Assembly: GCA_951213105.1 (NCBI GenBank)
Contig: OX578145.1
Coordinates: 118,837,239 to 118,901,238, forward strand
Direction of reading: 5' to 3'
DNA from: Amaurobius ferox
Taxonomy: Eukaryota; Arthropoda; Arachnida; Araneae; Amaurobiidae
Length of the DNA: 64,000 nucleotides
The notes under the pieces are model-generated. The model was not told the origin of the DNA and searched no databases. It was given only the letters and a program-made list of their open reading frames with translations. This document shows positions 56,204 to 64,000 of the stretch, piece by piece. How positions within the stretch are numbered: position 1 is the stretch's first letter; each line of letters opens with the position of its first letter. A program made the translations under genes and the position numbers.

Positions 56204-56548
56204 AATTCGAATTGGTTTTTCAGTTAGAAAATGTTAAAACAGTTATTAAAAGTTTTTTTTAGGTTATTTCATTTCTGTTTTCGTGCATCGGAGAATTAAA
56301 GATCCACACAACTCTTAACTTTTGGCGTTAATATGGAATGACATATTTACATTCTATCTTTTTTTTTTTTTTTTCAATTACTCTATTTCTGAATGTGTAG
56401 GTTCTATAAGTGGCATTTGAGGCTGCATATGAGACACCATCAAAATGACAGGGCTACTGTACTTCACTAGCCCACTGAAGTAAAGTTCAAAACTGGAAGC
56501 TCCGTACAATTAACTTCAAGCTAAAAAAAACATTTGTAAAAATATAAC
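56204..56548. other. No gene seen
   Basis: AT-rich linker between HINE-A and HINE-C with a T-run at 56360-56375. Confidence 0.35.
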
Positions 56549-57838
56549 AAGGAAGATCAATCATGCTTAAAGCATTGATTATGAAACACTTTCCAACTTC
56601 AATGCAATTTTATTTAAACAAGTCTAAAATGCAATACATTCCTCGGTAATATTTTGAAACTTATCACAATACTACATTAATTTATTATATTTGAAACCTT
56701 AAACCTTCATCGAAAAAAATGAACTTCATTCAAATGACGGCATTAAAATATAAATTGCCTGGTTTAAACATCTCTAAAATGTGATACATTCCTCGGTCAT
56801 AATTGTAGAATTATCATAATACTACGATAATTTATTATATTTGAAAACTTTATCGAAAACAACTGAAATTCATTCAAATGACGTCATAGAAAAATAACAC
56901 GCCTGGCTCTCTCTATGAAAGCAACATTTCATTCATAAATAATTCATGTCATTCATCGCAATACTATAATAATTTATATTATTTGAAAATTAAGACCATG
57001 GAGCTACAAGTAAGTAAAACTCTATGCGTAAAACTTCATCGAAAATTATCGTCCTTCTCTTTCTAAAATCAATGAATATTTCATTCATATCAGCCATGCA
57101 GACTCCATGGACTAAATGATTTTATGTTAAAGAATTACAGCGATTCTAATACAACTCATTCTACATATTTTGCTGTTTACATTTTACATAGGTAAAAAAT
57201 AGGCTTAATAGTAGAAATAATCAAATTTGGATGAGCATTTAAACTGAAATATATTGTCATTGCGTTGTTAAAGTATGTATATGCACAGAATTTAGGCAAA
57301 AATAAAGTAGTTTTAGGACGGATACAACACTCAATATGAATTAAAAAGAACTTTAAAAATCACGATTTTGAGACAAGATGGATGCCATATATCATTTTGA
57401 AGTGGGTCATGTGATCGTTTCATATCATGGACACGTGATCGCTTCATATAAGAGGTGTTATTATTATTTTAATTTTTATTTAAAAAACTACTGAATATAT
57501 TTCGGTGAATTTTTTTTTATATAATTTATGGAACAATTTGAATATTGCCTAAAATTTTCAAAGCAATTTGTGAATTTTAAATCCGCTTAAAAATGCTTGA
57601 AAAATTAGGTCCCATAGGGCTCAATGTATTCCATTTTTTCAACCCGGGTTCAATCCAAAACTAATTGGGTGATATTATTCATTTATATTCCCATAGGTCC
57701 TATAGACCGTCTGAACAACATACTAAAATTTCATTTTGATTAAGTCATTTTTACGGCAGTTATCGTGCTAACGGACAGACAGACAGAATGAACAAAGTCA
57801 TAAACACTTTTCAACTTTGTTGTAAAGTGTTAAAAAAA
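56549..57838 (-). mobile_element. HINE family C, fullest copy
   Basis: Minus-strand order: T-run, 5' hairpin TTAACACTTTACAACAAAGT ending AAAGTGTTTATGAC (57805-57832), CTGTCTGTCTGTCCGTTAGC microsatellite (57770-57789), core, subterminal AAAGTGTT near 56585, and 3' palindrome AATCAATGCTTTAAGCATGA (56559-56579). It contains about 350 bases (57440-57800) missing from the copy at 241-1168. The architecture is that of families A and B with unrelated sequence. Confidence 0.7.
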
Positions 57839-59549
57839 TATTTTTTGCTCTGCATCTTTTTCGTCTTTTCCCATCCCAACCTGCGTGCGAAAACTACGGA
57901 GCCGAAAATGGAATAATTCCAAGCGAACAATCATTCCTCTAAAGAAATATATAAACCACCACCGCTCCTGAAGTTCTTAATCTTAATGCTCCATCTTTCA
58001 ATATTGGACGACTTTTTACACAGGCTTTTTGGTGCCGTAACCGCGACTGTGACTATCTCCCGATGTGATCGCCGTGGCTTCATTTTAGACATGTAGATCG
58101 TTGCTACTGATAGGAAGTGTTTGTGACTTCGCCAGTTATAGAGCCAGGGGTTAGAAATACATTCGTGGAAATATACCGTGATTTTGTATACTTAAAGATT
58201 CTATCTTAAAGGGGGGGGGGGGGGATTCGGTATTGTACCTAATTTAGTGCTTGAAGACAAAATTATAACCTAGAGCTCTATGAGATGTAAGTTTTTACGA
58301 TTATCTGTGTAGTAGAATATCTGTGTAATGAAGTACAAGTTTTTTCAGTTCGATGGCACTAATATATGCTTAACAATATATCAGAAATATCGTCTGCTTT
58401 AAATACGTCAGATGATCATTACAAATCATTTTTTGTCAATCGAAGGACGTGACATATTCACATAGTGAAATAATTTTTTATTTTTGAGCAGTATTTCTGT
58501 AGCCATTCTGTTGCCCTGTTATTGAAAGGTTTCAGAAGAAATGTCCGTGCTTTGAAACCCCAAAACAGCTCTAGTCATGAACGTAGTCTTACAGCGCAAA
58601 AAAAAAAAAAAAAAGAAAAAAAAAAACCAAATGCAGTATCTCTGTCTAGGCTCGACAATTACAAAGTTACTAAAATGTTTTCGAAAAACTGAATCTGTTG
58701 CAGACAAAGCGAGAACAGGCAGGTCTTCCATTTTAACTGGGAATAAAACGTGTCTCAAATAAAGACTGCGTTGTTGAAATCCTTCTTAAACTTTTCAATG
58801 CCATAAGAATGGCCCGAAAAATAAAATATTCTTTTAAAATAAAAATTAGTTCACTCTGATAGACCGCTATGTTCTTCGATTAATAAAAGAAAGGGATCTA
58901 TAATGATCGTCTGATTTATTAAAAACAGATGTTTCTTATATATTTTTGAGGGTATTTTAGTACCACCTAACAACTGAGAAAAATTTTATTATTTCAATTT
59001 TTCGGTGCATTATATAATTTTAAAATTGTATGTGTTTTCGATTATCGTAGCTCTATATCACTCAAAATCAATCGGCTTGCTGGTCACCTGTTAGCCTATC
59101 TAATATCAAATTTTTACTGTCTCATACGTAGTATTGAAAAAGTATTGTTTTCACGAAAAGTTTTGATTGAGAGATTTTGATGCCAATATAGGTTTTAAGA
59201 CCTCCTGAACACGTTTTGACTATTTTTTGAGTGATGTCTGTCTGATAACTATGGTCGATTGTTTGTGTGCACGATAGCAGCCACAAATATAAATGGAGTT
59301 TCGCCAAACTTTATTCCGGCTTTGTTCTCAAAAAATCTAGAACTAGATAGAATTTTTTTTTTTTTTTAATTCAAGTCAAAACTTCGAAATTTTATATTTT
59401 TTATGGCAGCATAGGACAAAATTTGGCATAATCATGCATAAAAGTGTTTATTTATGGCTCAGTGATCACGGAACTTAATGGTCTCAATCATTGTTGTGAA
59501 AAATAACCGCGATACATTCGTGTCCGTGACGTCATTAATCCCCCTTGGG
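57839..59549. other. No gene demonstrated
   Basis: 57850-58150 is less AT-rich and may be unique DNA. G-run at 58211-58223. A-run at 58599-58626. 59140-59330 has weak HINE-like wording (GAGTGATGTCTGTCTGATAA). No coding or RNA feature supported. Confidence 0.35.
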
Positions 59550-59760
59550 GGCAAATTACCCGCGGAGGAGTACATTTCAAGTATGATATCAATCGAAATA
59601 TTTTTTCAAGCCTTTTAAAGTGAAGGGTAACACGCTGTAATTGTAATCATTTCGACCCATGATGCCGATTTTTCGAATTCTTTCTTGTAAAATTTGAAAA
59701 AAAAAATGAATTCTGGTGTAAGAAAGTCGAGTTGAGTGATCCCCACTCTAGTTAATCATT
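59550..59760 (+). repeat. Possible HINE family D 3' end
   Basis: AAGAAAGTCGAGTTGAGTGA then TCCCCACTC (59721-59749) resembles the minus strand of 51812-51838 (GAAAGTCGAGTGGATGTGAC then ACTCCACT). Both can form a stem after a GAAAGT word, as HINE 3' ends do. Confidence 0.35.
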
Positions 59761-59849
59761 TTATAAAATACTGTCACAATAGACCCCGTAAATATTATTT
59801 CGTTTTATTACCAGCTTAGTAAATCAGGAAATCAATCTTTGTACGATAA

Positions 59850-59922
59850 AACAGGAACTACAGTTATTTAGCTATTGTTACAGTTATTTAGCTACAGTAT
59901 TTAGCTACAGTTATTTAGCTAA
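59850..59922. repeat. Short tandem repeat, CAGTTATTTAGCTA units
   Basis: Four units of 14-22 bases with small deletions between 59858 and 59922. Confidence 0.8.
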
Positions 59923-60159
59923 ACGTATTGAAGTCACCAGTTAACTTACCTTCTTGTATTAGAAAGGTTAAGAACGTCAAATTTCATAAAAATTCTTTGA
60001 ATCTTTCACGCGATATCAATCATTCTTTCTGTAAAAATGTAAAATGTTTTATATTTCGAACACGGCTCACCATAACTCTTGAACATTGGTGTCCATTCAT
60101 TTCTACTTAAAGTGCTTATAAAACATTAACTTATTTGATAATTAGGGATATAATTTAGA

Positions 60160-60390
60160 TAAAAAAGAAACCTGCACAATCTCGACATGTTTATGATTTT
60201 GTTCCAATTTACATAAAAAACTTACACAATTTCGAGCGGTTAATGATTTTTTTTCCAGTTTAGATCAAAATTAAAGAATCTCGAAATATCTATAAATTTC
60301 TCCAATTTAGATCAAAAACGTACGCAATCTCGAAATGTTTATGATTTTTTTTTTCCAATTTAGATCAAAAACGTGCACAAACTTGAGAAT
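60160..60390. repeat. Four-unit tandem repeat, 50-60 bp period
   Basis: Units share ACAATCTCGAAATGTTTATG, a T-run and CCAATTTAGATCAAAAACGT, at about 60172, 60224, 60276 and 60326. The units differ by 10-20 percent by eye. Confidence 0.8.
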
Positions 60391-60649
60391 TTTGCGTTTT
60401 ATAAATTGCCATTCGTTTTTAAATTAAAATAACTACATATAAAATGGCTAATTTTGTAACATTTTTGTTATATTTATTTTATAATATATTTTTTTCTATT
60501 TACGAAAAAAATGTTCGAAAACTTCAATTCTGTCAATTTAATCTGGCTTCAATTTAATCTACTTGAAAATCAATAGCCCTCTTAACTTTGACTTCCGACG
60601 TTTACGTTGATTGAAATTATCGTATTCAATTTTATTCAAATCTTCCTAT

Positions 60650-60950
60650 TTATTCGAGAAATATTCTTCCCACAGACTCTGACAAACGCGCACACACATT
60701 CACAAACCGACACAAACACATATAAAAAAGTTAATTAGATGCTCAAATCGTCCATATTGAAAAATTCTTAATCCCAACATTCTAGTATTGTGAAAATCAT
60801 CTTGATTTGCAGTACCTAATGCACATATACCCGAAAAATGTTCCATTCGAGTGCAGGAATGCTCGAAACGTAAATCCTCCGAAAACTCGAATTCGAATTA
60901 TCGACCCCGTCACAACATTTTCCACTATACTATATATGTACAGAGAGTAA
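60650..60950 (-). mobile_element. HINE family A, diverged 5' fragment
   Basis: The minus strand shows the GACGGGGTCGATAATTCG block followed by AATTCGAGTTTTCGGAGGAT (60877-60915), the GCATTCCTGC region, an interrupted GT microsatellite (60680-60720) and GTCAGAGTCTGTGGG. The terminal palindrome (60920-60945) is eroded. Confidence 0.6.
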
Positions 60951-62404
60951 CAACAAAAATATTTTCATTCTTCGCGATACACTTGTCCCCATTTACTCCT
61001 TCTCCTAACAAACACTACTCTGCCATCTTGCACAGGGAGCTTGTTTACTCCCTATCACAAATACCGCGACGAACGTTGATTTTTCCCTCAAAGGAGAAAC
61101 ATTCCCTTCCTCGCATCGGAGATGTTCAAAATCTTGGGCATCTTTTGTGCTCCATATCGAAGAGGCATCTCATAAATGCCGGAGCACAGAATGATACTCT
61201 TGTGTGTTGAAAAGGCCCTCAATGAGCATCAGAGAGACCACCTCCGGCTCCCATGCGGAGAAAGGCCCTCGTTTATCACGGCCTGGAATTCTTTCGGATG
61301 GAGGGGGCCCAAGTTATGAGTTTCTTTTACGCAGACCGTTGCTCATAATGTCACTCTTTGTGTGGCGGCAACTTTATTCTTCACAAACATCAGCGTAAAA
61401 CTGAAGGTACCGAGAAAAAGAATCCCGAATGTTCGAAGCAACATTTTTTATGCCCTTTTTACCGCCTCTTGGTGAAGCCGCAGTACCGATATTACTGGAT
61501 GCGTGTTGCTTAAAATTATGTATTGGGCATTCGGGGCTGATTCGAAGTAAATACTTATGTGCTCACCAGAGCTGAAAAGCCGTGAACTACTGACAGCAAA
61601 CAGAATACTTGATATGTCCAGCAGTTTTACAAGTCTCCATGGTCAGTGGCGTAAGTAAAGGGGGTGCGGCTCTTTAGTGCTAGCGAGCCACCATAAAAAT
61701 TCTAAAAGCCTTACTTCAAGGAATTTTGTGCTCACTGAGATTTATAATTTCATGATATAGCCACAGTACCGATATTACCATATGCATATTACTTAAAATA
61801 GCTGATTCTAGATGAGGTATGTCTTGCTTGTTTTCAAAAGGTTTTTTTACTTCTTTGTATTTTAAAAATATCTCTGAATGCAAAATCTATTCCATTTCTA
61901 ATCTGGTTATATGCTGTACCTGTTACTACGGTTTCAAACAGCTCCCGTTATCTTCAAATGGATGATCTAAATCATCTCATTCCATTAAGTCCTGTAAAGA
62001 CAGTCATTTATCGAATCTCCCTCTGCATTAATTATCCATAGTATTTATTCTGGTGTTCATGTGATAAAATCTTCAAAACGTCAGCGTTATCTTGATGTCC
62101 TTATAATGCCATCCTTAACTGATCCGACAAGCCCTCAAAATATTGCAAAAACGCCCTGATTTCTCAACCAGAGGTATTCGCCATTTTTTTTTCTCCCTTT
62201 TCCAGTGTCGTTAGAGTTCTCGTTTCGAATTCTCCGAATGCAGATTCGAATTGACACTGATTGATGTGAATTTTAAGACTAATCATAGCAGCTCCTTGAA
62301 GTTGGGTAATAGAGTTCTAAAATTCCCATTTTACTGATGTGTCTAGAAGATGGATCGAAAAAATGAAATAAAGATTAGTCGCAGTGTGAATTGTGCGGAA
62401 TTGA
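60951..62404. other. No gene demonstrated; GC-richer block at 61000-61420
   Basis: 61000-61420 stands out as less AT-rich and non-repetitive, with frames of 119 and 64 codons, but no family, splice structure or promoter is recognisable. It could be a decayed TE or host untranslated sequence. 61480-61800 repeats a GCCGCAGTACCGATATTAC / GCCACAGTACCGATATTAC word about 290 bases apart. Confidence 0.35.
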
Positions 62405-62462
62405 AAAATTTGATGTAGCCAGTGCATGACTTTCACTACATAATGCAATGATTTACTTCTTT
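62405..62462 (-). mobile_element. HINE 3'-end fragment
   Basis: AATTTGATGTAGCCAGTGCA then TGACTTTCACTACATAATGC is a mutated minus-strand HINE-A end (compare 4246-4285). Only about 58 bases remain. Confidence 0.55.
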
Positions 62463-63003
62463 CATAACGAAATAATGATGTACGGCACAATATTTTTGGA
62501 GTTGAATTGTACATATAAATTGGGTGCTTTTCATGATGGCAGCATGTCATTTCGAAGTACCAAATGAACTTATATTTTGCGCAGATTTAACTTTAGATTT
62601 GACAATTAGAAAAATTATTAGCTTTTGCTAAGCAATAGAGTTCACATATTAAACGATTTGGCACATATTGGAAACATATATTTAATGCATTCAAATAATG
62701 GCACTGAATTGTGAAAATTATTCAAAGTAATATTTTTCGAGATAAAAATGTTTCTTGCCAAAAATATTTCACTTTTTCTTTTTTCGCTAAAGGGGAGTAG
62801 TGTTTTCGTATCAAAACCCTTTTAAACCAATTGAAAAACTATACGTTTTCAAAGGTGCATTCATACTACGAAAAAACACCATTTAACAGTCCCTACCCCT
62901 GTTGCCAAATCAAGCTTTTTCTTCGAAACTACCAAAACCAAAATGAAGCCTAATTTTGTACAAATTTTAACTGCTACTCAAAACCGAAAACAACTTAATG
63001 ATG
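62463..63003. other. No gene seen
   Basis: AT-rich, no repeat partner found. Confidence 0.35.
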
Positions 63004-63950
63004 TTTTTACTTTCCTTATATACATAATGTATAAGGAAAGTATTGTGAAGGGGTCGAAAATTCGAATTCGAGTTTTCGACGGGAAAGCACGTTTCAAGCA
63101 TCCCTGATCACGAATCAAACATTTTTGAAGTGATGTCTGTGTGTTTGTGTGTGTGTGTGTGTGAAAGTATGTGTGTGTGTGTGTCAGTTAGTCTGTGGAG
63201 ACGATAACTAACGAACGAATGGACCGATTCGAACAAAATTTGGTACAAAAATCACAATCCGTAAACACTGGAAGCCTATTGTTTTTATACGCAATCGAAT
63301 GTACAGAACCCCCCCCCCCCTAAATTTTCGAATGAAATTTTGAAAAAATCAAAACCGTTAATAAAATTACGCAAATAGACATTTCTTATGTAATATTTCA
63401 TTAGAAAACGATTGACATAAATTTTAGAACGCTAACATTAACCGTTCTTGAGATATTGCACATTTTTCAAAAAAATTATCAAAAAGTTATATAAAATAAA
63501 AAAAATATATTTTCTATTGAGAAACTTGTTCACTTTTCATATGTAATACCATGCGATAAATTTGGTGACATTATTCTCGTGAATCTAGCTCGTTCCATTC
63601 ATGAAAAAAGATACTTTGAGTAATACTTTTGTATTTCAACGCCAATAGTCATTTATCTGTTGTAAGAATAACTTATTTTTCCGTCCATAACGCTTGGCGA
63701 GATTTTGGCGACGAATTTGGCGGAATGTCGCCAACTTGGCGACATTTTAAATAATTGCCAAAATAACAAAAATCTCGCCAAATTGATAAAAATCACGCTA
63801 AATCAATGAAAATGGCGACTAATTGAAGAAAATTCAATATCTTGGAAAGAATATAAGTATCTACTATAAGAATAACATTTTTTTTAACTGTAAAAGTAGT
63901 AAATTCATTACATTATATAAGAAAAGTCATGTGTTGCCCACATCAGATTT
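63004..63950 (+). mobile_element. HINE family A, complete copy
   Basis: Closely follows the 55283 copy: 5' palindrome 63009-63042, GTGT microsatellite expanded (63137-63183), C-run 63310-63319, the 20-bp-periodic zone (about 63690-63840), subterminal TATATAAGAAAAGT and the 3' hairpin GTGTTGCCCACATC ending at 63944. Confidence 0.85.
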
Positions 63951-64000
63951 TATACATAATGTATAAGGAAAGTATTGTGACGGGGTCGAAAATTCGAATT
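63951..64000 (+). mobile_element. Start of a second HINE-A copy, head-to-tail with the previous one
   Basis: Directly after the 3' end CATCAGATTT the sequence continues TATACATAATGTATAAGGAA and the GACGGGGTCGAAAATTCG block. This is a 5' HINE-A end lacking the first half of its palindrome. It runs off the window. Confidence 0.85.

Overview
The window is AT-rich, intron- or intergenic-like eukaryotic DNA. It contains essentially no intact host protein-coding gene and is packed with transposable elements (TEs) and their debris. The TE spectrum points to an arthropod: Tc1/mariner, pogo-like, piggyBac-like and hAT ends, Helitrons, Helentron-type non-autonomous elements with GTCT microsatellites, and tRNA/5S-derived SINEs. 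My guess is a chelicerate such as a spider, but that is inference only. Two 5S rRNA-like sequences are present as retroposed or fused repeat parts. A 200-N assembly gap lies at 54086-54285.

The dominant component is a set of structurally similar repeats that I read as Helentron-associated non-autonomous elements (HINE/DINE-1-like). Each has a 5' palindrome carrying a short subterminal inverted repeat, a GTCT/GT microsatellite, a core, the inverted copy of the subterminal repeat, then a 3' hairpin and a T-run. Three families are clear. Family A has complete copies at 55283-56203 and 63004-63950 and copies interrupted by other TEs at 4244-11795 and 37851-40899. Family B is at 25151-26112, 34648-35427, 41773-42529 and in fragments. 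Family C is at 241-1168, 56549-57838 and in a fragment near 1.8 kb. A fourth family (D) is suspected around 51.7-53.5 kb.

Layout: 0-4 kb, family C repeats and simple sequence. 4.0-12.3 kb, a three-level nest: a non-coding LTR retrotransposon (846-bp LTRs, GATAC target duplication) inside HINE-A, itself inside an element with CAGGGT ends. 12.5-13.3 kb, a tRNA-SINE/5S composite. 15.3-17.2 kb, hAT-like and MITE debris and a TATA-box/first-exon-like segment. 17.3-20 kb, a pogo-like end, a second 5S/tRNA composite and a dead Tc1 copy. 20.7-23.4 kb, a dispersed repeat, a SINE with a 15-bp target duplication and a second dead Tc1 copy. 23.8 kb, a lone 42-nt exon-like segment. 24.2-26.3 kb, a piggyBac-like deletion derivative with TTAA at both ends, split by HINE-B. 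27-32.5 kb, a hAT-like element, two fold-back elements and the inverted partner of the 20.7-kb repeat. 33.6-42.5 kb, HINE-B copies and a 2.1-kb canonical Helitron inside HINE-A. 42.8-43.8 kb, an unusual array of about eight hairpins followed by a 26-bp repeat array. 44.9-45.8 kb, a mariner-type relic hosting a hAT-like MITE. 46-64 kb, minisatellites, further HINEs and a head-to-tail HINE-A junction at the right edge.

There is no operon or pathway. The logic of the window is transposition history: each nest can be ordered in time because intact paralogous copies supply the empty sites. The most unusual signals are the hairpin array at 42.83-43.65 kb, a 20-bp-periodic module shared by HINE-A and an otherwise unrelated Helitron, the 5S-tRNA fused heads, and the non-coding LTR element with triplicated primer-site-like and duplicated polypurine-like segments. 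All percentages and repeat boundaries are read by eye.
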